Source: Streptomyces marianii
GTDB taxonomy: Bacteria; Actinomycetota; Actinomycetes; Streptomycetales; Streptomycetaceae
Direction: 5' to 3'
Length of the DNA: 64,000 nucleotides
NCBI RefSeq assembly: GCF_005795905.1
Contig: NZ_VAWE01000001.1
Location: forward strand, 4,701,001 to 4,765,000
A program made the position numbers and the translations under genes. Positions 18,937 to 26,229 of the stretch are shown here, one piece after another; position 1 is the stretch's first letter, and each line of letters starts with the position of its first letter. Below the pieces are notes generated by a model that saw only the letters and a program-made list of their open reading frames with translations, ran no database searches and was not told the DNA's origin.

Positions 18937-19200
18937 TCAGTCGGTGCCGTGCGGGGCGGCTTCCGCGCGCCGGATGGCAGCGTCGCGCTTGCGCACGTAC
19001 CAGATGCCGATGAGGCCCAGCCCGCCGCCGGCCAGGCAGGTCCACACCCACCAGTCCAGCTCGCGCTCGGCGAACCAGCCGTAGAAGGGGACCTGGACGA
19101 GGAAGAGGACGAACCAGAGGATCGTGCCGCCGGTGATGGTGGCGACGACCGGCCCCTCCAGGGGCTCGGGTGCCTCGTGCTTGGGGGTCCACTTCGCCAT
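18937..19200 (-). CDS. DUF2530 two-helix membrane protein
   Basis: An 87-residue protein from ATG 19200 (MAKWTPKHEAPEPLEGP). Two transmembrane segments are visible (VVATITGGTILWFVLFLVQV and WVWTCLAGGGLGLIGIWYV), followed by a charged cytoplasmic tail (RKRDAAIRRAEAAP). The N-terminal pattern with PEPLEG and the final WYVRKRD match the actinobacterial DUF2530 family. It is divergent from the purine permease gene, and neighbourhood with that permease recurs in Streptomyces as I recall. Function unknown. Confidence 0.75.
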   Translation of the reverse strand: MAKWTPKHEAPEPLEGPVVATITGGTILWFVLFLVQVPFYGWFAERELDWWVWTCLAGGGLGLIGIWYVRKRDAAIRRAEAAPHGTD

Positions 19201-19309
19201 GCGGTCAGTGTAGGCGGCGCTCCCGGCGGCCCTGACGGTGTCCCCGGGGACCGCGAGCTGCCTTTCCCCACCGGGTCTACGCGCGGAGATACCGATCTTC
19301 GGCATATAC

Positions 19310-19356
19310 GTTCATACTGAACCGGTTTGTGTCCGACCGGTTTTCTTCGTATGAAC
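19310..19356. promoter_or_regulatory. inverted repeat upstream of the NCS2 permease
   Basis: GTTCATAC at 19310-19317 and GTATGAAC at 19349-19356 form a perfect 8-bp inverted repeat, enclosing two direct copies of ACCGGTTT at 19321 and 19336. The block sits about 60-100 bp before the permease start and could be an operator or promoter region for purine-responsive control. No regulator was identified. Confidence 0.35.
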
Positions 19357-19412
19357 ATCCAGGGAAGCCGGGCGTAGTCAGCCACCCCCGCACCACCTCG
19401 ACGAGGACTCGT

Positions 19413-20873
19413 ATGCCCCCCACGGCCACCGCTCCCGCGGACGTCCGGCAACCGCAGCGGCCCGGTTCCCGTGCCCCCGGCCGGCTCGACCGCTACTTCA
19501 GGATCTCCGAGCGCGGATCCACGGTCGCCCGTGAGGTCCGCGGCGGCTTCGCCACGTTCTTCGCCATGGCGTACATCGTCGTGCTGAACCCGATCATCCT
19601 CGGCAGCGCCAAGGACGTGTACGGGCACCAGCTCGACGGCGGCCAGCTGGTCACCGCGACGGTGCTCACCGCGGCCTTCTCGACCCTCCTCATGGGCGTC
19701 ATCGGCAACGTCCCGATCGCCCTGGCCGCCGGGCTCGGGGTGAACACGGTCGTCGCCCTCCAGCTCGCCCCGCGCATGAGCTGGCCCGACGCCATGGGCA
19801 TGGTGGTCCTCGCCGGCTTCGTGGTCATGCTGCTCGTGGCCACGGGCCTGCGTGAACGGGTCATGAACGCCGTGCCGCTCGGCCTGCGCAAGGGCATCGC
19901 GATCGGTATCGGCCTGTTCATCATGCTGATCGGGTTGGTCGACTCCGGCTTCGTCTCCCGCATCCCGGACGCCGCCCACACGACCGTCCCGCTCCAGCTC
20001 GGACTCACCGGGCACCTCTCCGGCTGGCCGGTCCTGATCTTCGTCCTCGGTACGCTGCTCACGCTCGCGCTGATCATCCGCAGGGTGCCGGGCGCCATCC
20101 TGGTCTCCATCGTCGTGATGACGGTGGTCGCCGTCGCCGTCCAGTCGATCGCCCGGCTCCCGGGCGAAGCGTGGGGCCTGACCGTGCCGGAGTGGCCGGG
20201 CAACCCCGTCGCCACGCCGGACTTCGGGCTCGTCGGCCGGGTCAGCCTGTTCGGCGGCTTCGAGAAGGTCGGCCTGCTCACCGGCGCGCTCTTCGTCTTC
20301 ACCGTCCTGCTGTCCTGCTTCTTCGACGCGATGGGCACCATCCTCGGTGTCGGTGACGAGGCGAAGCTGATGGACGACAAGGGCAACCTCCCGGGCATCA
20401 ACAAGGTGCTGATCGTCGACGGCGTCGCCGTCGCAGCGGGCGGTGCCACCTCCTCCTCCGCCAACACCTGCTTCGTGGAGTCGACGGCGGGCGTCGGCGA
20501 GGGCGCGCGCACCGGCCTCGCCTCGGTCGTCACGGGCGGTCTCTTCGCGGTGGCGCTGTTCCTGACGCCGCTGGCGACGATGGTCCCGTCCCAGGCGGCG
20601 ACGCCCGCGCTGCTCGCGGTCGGCTTCCTGATCCTCGCCGGGTCGGTCAGGGACATCGACTGGAACGACTTCACGATCGCCGTGCCGGCGTTCCTGGCGA
20701 TGCTGATGATGCCGTTCACCTACTCGATCACCAACGGCATCGGCATCGGCTTCATCGCGTTCAGCGTGCTGCGTCTGGCGGTGGGGCGAGGCCGTGAGGT
20801 GCCGGTCCCGATGTACGTCGTCTCGGCGGTCTTCGTCTTCTCCTACGCGATGCCGGCGCTGGGCCTGACGTAG
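19413..20873 (+). CDS. NCS2 (AzgA-type) purine permease
   Basis: A 486-residue permease from ATG 19413 behind a gacgagga site. Motifs typical of the AzgA branch for adenine, guanine or hypoxanthine uptake are present: GGFATFFAMAYIVVLNP near residue 45, NTVVALQLAPRMSW, the family signature FFDAMGTILGVGDEA near residue 305 and GATSSSANTCFVESTAGVGE near 350. About 12-14 hydrophobic helices are visible. The longer in-frame extension from 19329 would include the inverted-repeat region and is rejected as a start. Confidence 0.9.
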   Translation: MPPTATAPADVRQPQRPGSRAPGRLDRYFRISERGSTVAREVRGGFATFFAMAYIVVLNPIILGSAKDVYGHQLDGGQLVTATVLTAAFSTLLMGVIGNVPIALAAGLGVNTVVALQLAPRMSWPDAMGMVVLAGFVVMLLVATGLRERVMNAVPLGLRKGIAIGIGLFIMLIGLVDSGFVSRIPDAAHTTVPLQLGLTGHLSGWPVLIFVLGTLLTLALIIRRVPGAILVSIVVMTVVAVAVQSIARLPGEAWGLTVPEWPGNPVATPDFGLVGRVSLFGGFEKVGLLTGALFVFTVLLSCFFDAMGTILGVGDEAKLMDDKGNLPGINKVLIVDGVAVAAGGATSSSANTCFVESTAGVGEGARTGLASVVTGGLFAVALFLTPLATMVPSQAATPALLAVGFLILAGSVRDIDWNDFTIAVPAFLAMLMMPFTYSITNGIGIGFIAFSVLRLAVGRGREVPVPMYVVSAVFVFSYAMPALGLT

Positions 20874-20962
20874 TCCGCGGCGCCCGGCCGCGCGACCGGC
20901 CGCGGCGTTCGGCCGCACCCGGCCGCCCGTTCAGCGGCTCCCGCCGACGCCCACTCCCGGCC

Positions 20963-21226
20963 TCATGCGGTCGTGCCGTGTCCCGTGCCGGGCCGGCCGG
21001 GGTCCCCGCCCGGCCCCGGCCGGCCCGGCACGGGACCGTAGAACTTCTCCGTCTCGTCGACGGCCGTCTTGAAGCGCTCGTCGAAGTCGTCTCGAATGAG
21101 CGTCCGGACCACGTAGTCCTGGACGCTCATTCCGCGTCTGGCGGCATGCTCCCGTAGCCGGTCGAGCAACTCGCCGTCCAACCGCAGGCTGAGTACTGCC
21201 GATGCGCTCGATGCTGTCGTCGCCAT
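20963..21226 (-). CDS. ribbon-helix-helix DNA-binding protein
   Basis: An 87-residue protein from ATG 21226 (MATTASSASAVLSLRLDG). An RHH_1/CopG-like fold is visible at residues 10-50: a beta strand VLSLRLDGELLDRLREHAA followed by RGMSVQDYVVRTLIRDDF. A Gly/Pro-rich tail ends the protein. Such proteins act as small repressors or as antitoxins, but no toxin gene is adjacent, so a stand-alone regulator is more likely. It is divergent from the MarR gene with 132 bp between the starts. Confidence 0.7.
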   Translation of the reverse strand: MATTASSASAVLSLRLDGELLDRLREHAARRGMSVQDYVVRTLIRDDFDERFKTAVDETEKFYGPVPGRPGPGGDPGRPGTGHGTTA

Positions 21227-21327
21227 GCCGGCCAGCATCGTTGGCCGGAACCGATCGGTGCGTCACTTTCCGAAGCCCTATCACTCGTTTGGGTGAGACG
21301 CGGGCGCGGATCGTCATTCAGTAGTCA

Positions 21328-21353
21328 TTAGGATGGGTAATGAGTTATGCTAA
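21328..21353. promoter_or_regulatory. imperfect palindrome overlapping the marR start, candidate operator
   Basis: TTAGGAT at 21328-21334 and ATGCTAA at 21347-21353 are inverted with one mismatch around a 12-bp spacer, the size and A/T-edged form of MarR-family operators. It lies immediately before and over the start of the MarR gene, which suggests autorepression of the marR-MFS pair. Confidence 0.4.
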
Positions 21354-21358
21354 GGAAC

Positions 21359-21796
21359 ATGCCTGACCTGTCCCACGGCGACGACGTCGCCGCCGTGAAC
21401 TCACTGCGCTCGGCCGTCATGAGGCTGGGCCGGCGCCTGAAGCACCAGCGCGTCGACGAATCGCTGAGCCCCACCGAGATGTCGGTGCTGGGCACCCTCG
21501 CCCGCTGCGGCTCGGCCACCCCCGGTGAACTGGCCCGCAAGGAGCACGTCCAGCCGCCCTCGATGACCCGCATCGTGGCACTGCTGGAGTCCAAGGGGCT
21601 GGTCCGGCTGGAGCCGCATCCCGAGGACCGCCGGCAGAAGGTGGTCAGCCAGACCGAGCGGTCCGAGGTCATGCTCGAGGAGTCCCGCCGTAAGCGGAAC
21701 GCCTGGCTGGCCTCGCTCGCCGAGGGCCTGGACGAGGAGGAGTGGGCCAAGCTGCGCGCGGCCGCCCCCGTACTGGAGAAACTCGCACACCTGTAA
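21359..21796 (+). CDS. MarR-family regulator
   Basis: A 145-residue winged-helix regulator (MPDLSHGDD). The recognition region is ATPGELARKEHVQPPSMTRI and the wing is KGLVRLEPHPEDRRQKVV, both canonical for the family, with a helical dimerisation part at each end. ATG 21359 is preferred; an in-frame ATG at 21347 overlaps the candidate operator and also lacks a good ribosome-binding site. The MFS gene follows 25 bp downstream in the same direction, the usual arrangement for a repressor of an efflux pump. Confidence 0.88.
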   Translation: MPDLSHGDDVAAVNSLRSAVMRLGRRLKHQRVDESLSPTEMSVLGTLARCGSATPGELARKEHVQPPSMTRIVALLESKGLVRLEPHPEDRRQKVVSQTERSEVMLEESRRKRNAWLASLAEGLDEEEWAKLRAAAPVLEKLAHL

Positions 21797-21821
21797 CGAC
21801 CAGCCGAGGAGGCGACCTCTT

Positions 21822-23189
21822 TTGAGTTCGGGACCCGGAGCAGACTCCGCACCCGCACCGAAGCCCCACGACCACAACGACACGAACGGCACGGCCCCGG
21901 GAACCGGACCGGCGCGCAAGGGGACCTTCTCCTCGCTCGGGGTCCGCAACTACCGGCTGTTCTTCACCGGAGCGATCGTCTCCAACACGGGCACCTGGAT
22001 GGCCCGCATCACCCAGGACTGGCTCGTCCTGAGCCTCACCGGCTCGTCCGCGGCCGTCGGCATCACCACGGCCCTGCAGTTCCTGCCGATGCTGCTCTTC
22101 GGCCTGTACGGCGGAGTCGTCGCCGACCGCTACCCCAAGCGCCGGCTGCTGCTCTTCAGCCAGGGCGCCCTCGGCCTCTGCGGACTGGCGCTCGCCGTGC
22201 TCACGCTCTCCGGCGAGGTCCGGGTCTGGCACGTCTACCTCATCGCCTTCCTGCTCGGCATGGTCACGGTCGTCGACAACCCGACCCGCCAGTCCTTCGT
22301 CTCCGAGATGGTCGGGCCGGGCCAGCTGCGCAACGCCGTCAGCCTCAACTCCGCGAACTTCCAGTCCGCGCGGCTGATCGGGCCCGCGGTCGCCGGTGTG
22401 CTGATCACCGCCGTGGGCAGTGGGTGGGCCTTCCTGCTCAACGGGCTGTCCTTCCTCGCGCCGATCGCCGGTCTGCTGCTGATGCGCCCGGCCGAGCTGC
22501 ATCGGACCGAGCGGGTGCCGCGCGGCAAGGGGCAGCTGAGGGAGGGCCTGAGGTACGTCGCCGGCCGGCCCGAGCTGGTCTGGCCGATCGTCCTGGTCGG
22601 CTTCATCGGCACGTTCGCCTTCAACTTCCCGATCTGGCTGACGGCCTTCGCCGACAAGGTATTCCACGCGGGTGCGGGGACGTACGGCCTGTTCAACACG
22701 CTGATGGCGGCCGGCTCCCTGGCCGGCGCCCTGCTCTGCGCCCGCCGCGCCTCCTCGCGGCTGCGGATGCTCCTCGGTGCGGCGGCCCTCTTCGGCGTGC
22801 TGGAGATCGCGGCCGCGTTCGCGCCGTCGTTCTGGCTGTTCGCGGTGCTGCTCGTCCCGATCGGCATGGTCGGCCTGACGGTGAACGTGACGGCGAACTC
22901 GTCGGTCCAGATGGCGACGGACCCCGTGATGCGGGGCCGCGTCATGAGCCTCTACATGATGGTCTTCGTCGGCGGTACGCCGCTCGGAGCGCCGATCGTC
23001 GGCTGGCTCACGGACACCTACGGCGTGCGGGTCGGAATGGCGACGGGCGGTGCGATCGCGGTGATCGCGGCGGTCGCGATCGGCCTGATCCTGGTCAGAG
23101 CCTGCGGCATGCGTCTGAAGGTGGACCTGCGCCGCGGGCACCGGCACGTACGGATGGTGCCGCGCGAGCGGCTGCCGGCTGCGGCATAG
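21822..23189 (+). CDS. MFS exporter (MFS_3/EntS-like)
   Basis: A 455-residue permease starting at TTG 21822, supported by a strong gaggagg site at 21806-21812. A hydrophilic N-terminus of about 35 residues precedes 12 helices. Diagnostic segments of the EntS-like branch are NYRLFFTGAIVSNTGTWMAR, the loop GVVADRYPKRRLLL and VDNPTRQSFVSEMVGP. It probably exports a small molecule sensed by the MarR regulator encoded upstream. The final residues are basic and cytoplasmic. Confidence 0.87.
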   Translation: MSSGPGADSAPAPKPHDHNDTNGTAPGTGPARKGTFSSLGVRNYRLFFTGAIVSNTGTWMARITQDWLVLSLTGSSAAVGITTALQFLPMLLFGLYGGVVADRYPKRRLLLFSQGALGLCGLALAVLTLSGEVRVWHVYLIAFLLGMVTVVDNPTRQSFVSEMVGPGQLRNAVSLNSANFQSARLIGPAVAGVLITAVGSGWAFLLNGLSFLAPIAGLLLMRPAELHRTERVPRGKGQLREGLRYVAGRPELVWPIVLVGFIGTFAFNFPIWLTAFADKVFHAGAGTYGLFNTLMAAGSLAGALLCARRASSRLRMLLGAAALFGVLEIAAAFAPSFWLFAVLLVPIGMVGLTVNVTANSSVQMATDPVMRGRVMSLYMMVFVGGTPLGAPIVGWLTDTYGVRVGMATGGAIAVIAAVAIGLILVRACGMRLKVDLRRGHRHVRMVPRERLPAAA

Positions 23190-23280
23190 GGCGGCGGCCG
23201 CTGCGCGCGCCCGGTGGTGCGCACCACCGCGTTCTCGTGTGCGGGGGCGTGGGGGAACCCGTCGCTGGGAGACTCGGAGC

Positions 23281-23850
23281 ATGAGACTCTTCGCCGCCGT
23301 GCTGCCGCCCGACGAGGCCCTGAGGGAGCTCGGGCGGGCCGTGGACCGGCTGCACGAGCTGCCCGGGGCGGACGCTCTGCGCTGGACCGGGCGGCCGGCA
23401 TGGCACTTCACCCTCGCCTTCATGGGGGAGGTCGACGAGGCGCTGCTCCCCGACCTGATCGAACGGCTCGGGCGGGCCGCACGGCGCACCGAGGAGTTCC
23501 CGCTGCGGCTGCACGGCGGCGGGCACTTCGGCCGGCGCACGCTCTGGGTGGGCGCGGCCGGCGCGCTCGACACGATGCGCATGCTCGCCGAGCGCACGGA
23601 GGCGGCGGCTCGGCGTGCGGGCGTCTCCATGGAGGAGCCCCGTCGCTACCACGCCCATCTGACCCTCGCCCGGACCCGTACCGACACGGATCTGCGCCCG
23701 TACGTCGACGCCCTGGGCCCCTTCGAGGGCAGGTCGTGGACCGTGTCCCGGTTGCTGCTGATCCGCAGCAACCTGCCCGGCGGGGGCCGCCCGGGCGAGG
23801 GGCCGCGCTACGAGGAGGTCGGCCGGTGGCCCCTGGGCGCGGCGGGCTGA
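23281..23850 (+). CDS. thpR: RNA 2',3'-cyclic phosphodiesterase (2'-5' RNA ligase family)
   Basis: A 189-residue 2H-phosphoesterase. The two catalytic HxT(x) motifs are visible: HFTLAF near residue 41 and HAHLTLAR near residue 125, with the bilobal spacing of ThpR proteins, beginning MRLFAAVLPPDEA. Family members hydrolyse 2',3'-cyclic phosphate ends of RNA and can ligate tRNA halves in vitro. ATG 23281 is chosen because it begins exactly at the conserved first strand. Confidence 0.9.
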   Translation: MRLFAAVLPPDEALRELGRAVDRLHELPGADALRWTGRPAWHFTLAFMGEVDEALLPDLIERLGRAARRTEEFPLRLHGGGHFGRRTLWVGAAGALDTMRMLAERTEAAARRAGVSMEEPRRYHAHLTLARTRTDTDLRPYVDALGPFEGRSWTVSRLLLIRSNLPGGGRPGEGPRYEEVGRWPLGAAG

Positions 23851-23869
23851 CGCCGGAGCCCGTTACACC

Positions 23870-24300
23870 GCACGGCCCCGCGGTCCGGCCCGCTCAACGG
23901 CACGGCGGACCGGCCCCGCGGTCCGGCACCGCAGGCCTGCACCGCGGAACCGGCGGGTCCGCGGAACGCCCCAGGCACCGGGGGCCCGGACCGGCCCGCT
24001 CAACGGCACCGTGGACCGGCCCCGCTTACCGGACCCGCAGGCCTGCACGGCGGACCGGCCCCGCGGTCCGGCACCGCCTTCCGGACCCGCAGGCCTGCAC
24101 GGCGGACCGGCCCCGCGGTCCGGCACCGCCTTCCGGACCCGCAGGCTTGCACGGCGGACCGGCACCGCCTTCCGGACCCGCGTTCCGGCCCGCTCAACGG
24201 CACCGCGGTCCGGCCCCGCTTACCGGACCCGCAGGCCTGCACCGCGGAACGGGCGGGTCCGCGGGACGCCCCAGGCACCGGGGGCCCGGACCGGCCCGTT
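23870..24300. repeat. GC-rich degenerate repeat region
   Basis: About 430 bp of repeats built from gcctgcacggcggaccggcc and ttccggacccgc modules. A unit of roughly 70 bp at 23932-24000 (starting gcaggcctgcaccgcggaac) recurs with a few changes at 24231-24300. Inner copies of about 50 bp lie at 24035-24160. Long open frames here on both strands are artefacts of composition. The region separates thpR from the 29-residue peptide gene. Confidence 0.85.
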
Positions 24301-24311
24301 ACGCTCAAAGG

Positions 24312-24401
24312 GTGGACCCGAAGACCCGTAACCGGATCATGGCCGGTGTGCTCGTGCTGATGTTCGCCGTCGTCGCGGTGGCGGCTGCGCTTGGCCGCTG
24401 A
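24312..24401 (+). CDS. 29-residue single-helix membrane peptide
   Basis: GTG 24312 to TGA 24401 encodes VDPKTRNRIMAGVLVLMF followed by AVVAVAAALGR: a basic N-terminus and one transmembrane helix. A TACGCT hexamer at 24300-24305 lies 6 bp upstream, consistent with a leaderless transcript, and no Shine-Dalgarno spacing is possible. The sequence stands out from the repeats around it, and I recall similar tiny proteins in other Streptomyces, but this needs comparison. The role is unknown. Confidence 0.5.
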   Translation: MDPKTRNRIMAGVLVLMFAVVAVAAALGR

Positions 24402-24531
24402 GCGCCCGAGCGGGCGGCGTGGCGCGCGGAGGAGCGGCGCGCCGCGCGAGGAGTGACGAAGGCCCGGGGGCGGGGACGCCGCGCCGGTTCGCCCTTGCTT
24501 CGAGCGGACTCGAAGCAGTTGGCTGAGCCCC

Positions 24532-24696
24532 CTGCAGTACACGCAGCTCGGACGCACCGGACTCAAGGTCAGCCGACTCGTCCTCGACACAATGAACTTC
24601 GGCCCCCAGACCACCGAGGCCGACAGCCACACGATCACGGACGCCGCGCTCGGCGCGGGCCTGAACTTCTCGGACACGGCCAAGTCGGCACTTTGA
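24532..24696 (+). pseudogene. N-terminal fragment of an aldo-keto reductase
   Basis: In frame from CTG 24532 the sequence reads YTQLGRTGLKVSRLVL, then TMNFGPQT and AGLNFSDTA, and stops at 24694-24696 after 54 residues. It is a diverged copy of the first 50 residues of the full reductase on the opposite strand at 24766-25755. Similarity extends upstream of the start (shared tcgaagcagttggct), so a DNA segment was duplicated rather than only coding sequence. No start codon remains and the catalytic residues are gone. Confidence 0.85.
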
Positions 24697-24713
24697 TAAC
24701 TGGGTGACACTGT

Positions 24714-24744
24714 GGCCGCCGCCCCGTCGGAGCGGGCGGCGGCC
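24714..24744. terminator. bidirectional hairpin terminator
   Basis: GGCCGCCGCCC (24714-24724) pairs perfectly with GGGCGGCGGCC (24734-24744) around a 9-nt loop. It sits just beyond the stop of the aldo-keto reductase on the minus strand and just after the reductase fragment on the plus strand, so it can end both. Confidence 0.7.
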
Positions 24745-24765
24745 GTGCTTCCAGGCGCTACTCGA

Positions 24766-25755
24766 TCACCAGGCAAAGGCTTCCGGCGACGGCCCCGGGC
24801 CGGGGAAGATCTCGTCCAGACCAGTCAGAACTTCGTCACTCAGCTCCAGCTCCAGGGCGCGCAACGCGCTCTCCAGCTGTTCCACCGTGCGCGGGCCGAC
24901 GATCGGGCCGGTGACGCCGGGCCGGGTCAGCAGCCATGCCAGCCCGACCTCGCCCGGCTCCAGGCCGTGCTTGTCGAGCAGGTCCTCGTACGCCTGGAAC
25001 TTCGCACGCACGGTCGGGGTGGCAAGCGTTTCCACCGCGCGGCCCTCGGTGCGCCGCTTGCCCTCGGTCTCCTTCCTCAGTACACCGCCGAGGAGGCCGC
25101 CGTGAAGCGGGGACCAGGGGATGACCCCGAGGCCGTACTCCTGCGCGGCCGGGATGACCTCCATCTCGGCCCGCCGCTCGTAGAGGTTGTACAGGCACTG
25201 CTCGCTGACAAGCCCGACCATGCCGCGCCGGGCGGCGGTCTCGTTGGCCTGGGCGATCTTGTACCCGGGGAAGTTGGAGGAGCCCGCGTACAGAACCTTT
25301 CCTTGCCGGATCAGCACGTCGACGGCCTGCCAGATCTCCTCGAAGGGAGTGCGGCGGTCGATGTGGTGGAACTGGTACAGGTCGATGTAGTCCGTCCGCA
25401 GCCGCTTGAGGCTGGCGTCGACGGCCCGCCGGATGTTCAACGCCGACAGCCGGTCCTCGTTGGGCCAGGCCTCACCCTCACCTGACATGGAGCCGTAGAC
25501 CTTCGTGGCGAGGACCGTCTTCTCCCGCCGGCCACCGCCCTGGGCGAACCACGTCCCGATGATCTCCTCGGTGCGGCCCTTGTTCTCACCCCACCCATAC
25601 ACGTTGGCCGTGTCCACGAAGTTCAGACCTGCGTCGAGCGCGGCATCCAGGATGCCGTGACTTGTCGGTTCGTCTGTCTGCGGGCCGAAGTTCATCGTGC
25701 CGAGGACGAGTCGGCTGACCTTGAGTCCGGTGCGTCCGAGCTGCGTGTACTTCAT
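24766..25755 (-). CDS. aldo-keto reductase
   Basis: A 329-residue NADPH-dependent TIM-barrel oxidoreductase from ATG 25755 (MKYTQLGRTGLKVSRLV). The catalytic tetrad is visible: Asp in FVDTANVYG, Tyr four residues on, Lys in VLATKVYG and His in YQFHHID. Cofactor-binding segments GSSNFPGYKI and GPRTVEQLESALRAL are present. The overall form matches YhdN/YccK-type AKRs that reduce aldehydes or ketones. It is monocistronic, ends at the hairpin 24714-24744, and has an inverted N-terminal duplicate beyond that hairpin. Confidence 0.92.
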   Translation of the reverse strand: MKYTQLGRTGLKVSRLVLGTMNFGPQTDEPTSHGILDAALDAGLNFVDTANVYGWGENKGRTEEIIGTWFAQGGGRREKTVLATKVYGSMSGEGEAWPNEDRLSALNIRRAVDASLKRLRTDYIDLYQFHHIDRRTPFEEIWQAVDVLIRQGKVLYAGSSNFPGYKIAQANETAARRGMVGLVSEQCLYNLYERRAEMEVIPAAQEYGLGVIPWSPLHGGLLGGVLRKETEGKRRTEGRAVETLATPTVRAKFQAYEDLLDKHGLEPGEVGLAWLLTRPGVTGPIVGPRTVEQLESALRALELELSDEVLTGLDEIFPGPGPSPEAFAW

Positions 25756-25926
25756 GAGGCACAAGCCAACTGCTTCGAGCCCACTCCATGCAAGAACCGA
25801 CCACTCGGCCGCCCATTTTTACGACAACGTGCATGAGAGTCACGTCGGTGCGCGGACGGCCGTGAGCGGCCTTCGTACGGTCGTCCCAGGCGGCCCGACC
25901 GGGCCGACAGGCCAAGGGGGTTCCGC

Positions 25927-26118
25927 ATGGCACGCGAAGAACTGACTCGGCTCACCGGCAACGGCAACGGCACGTGTGGAGAGGACGACTGCCCGAACGT
26001 CTACCGCACCGCTTCCGGCTCCATCGTGGTTCAGGGCGACGTGTCCGACGTCGCGCATCTCTCCGGGCCTCCGTACACGGTCGTTGCGATGGCCCCGAGG
26101 GTGGGGGCGGTGATGTAG
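25927..26118 (+). pseudogene. small CPNVY-motif protein, 3' end replaced
   Basis: ATG 25927 begins MAREELTRLTGNGNGTCGED, then CPNVYRTASGSIVVQGD, the hallmark of a family of about 60-80-residue actinobacterial proteins often encoded beside XRE regulators (recalled, not searched). After SDVAHL the sequence changes character because it reads antisense into another small gene, giving an artificial tail SGPPYTVVAMAPRVGAVM. The natural C-terminus is therefore lost. The function of the family is unknown. Confidence 0.5.
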
Positions 26119-26141
26119 TCGCCGAGGATGATCCAGTCCAT
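26031..26141 (-). pseudogene. 5' remnant of a small membrane-protein gene
   Basis: ATG 26141, preceded by an agaaagg site, reads MDWIILGDYITAPTLGAIAT, then TVYGGPERCATSDTSP and a stop. The first 24 residues look like the start of a small membrane protein, while the rest is antisense to the CPNVY gene. Two truncated genes are thus joined tail to tail near 26070, evidence of a deletion or recombination breakpoint. Confidence 0.4.
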
Positions 26142-26229
26142 GGGTGTGGGCCTTTCTGATGGGTGCGGCAGCAGGATTTGGCCGGGGTACGCTCGCCGTT
26201 CACCTGATGCCGGCTTGAGGGAAGTGGCG

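Noticed and set aside
20963..21226. RHH protein as the antitoxin of a toxin-antitoxin pair
   Set aside because: No small toxin-like gene is adjacent or overlapping; a lone regulator is the simpler reading.
23214..24311. 395-residue frame running through thpR and the repeats into the small peptide
   Set aside because: Only the last 29 codons look like a protein; the rest is an off-frame shadow of thpR and GC-rich repeats.
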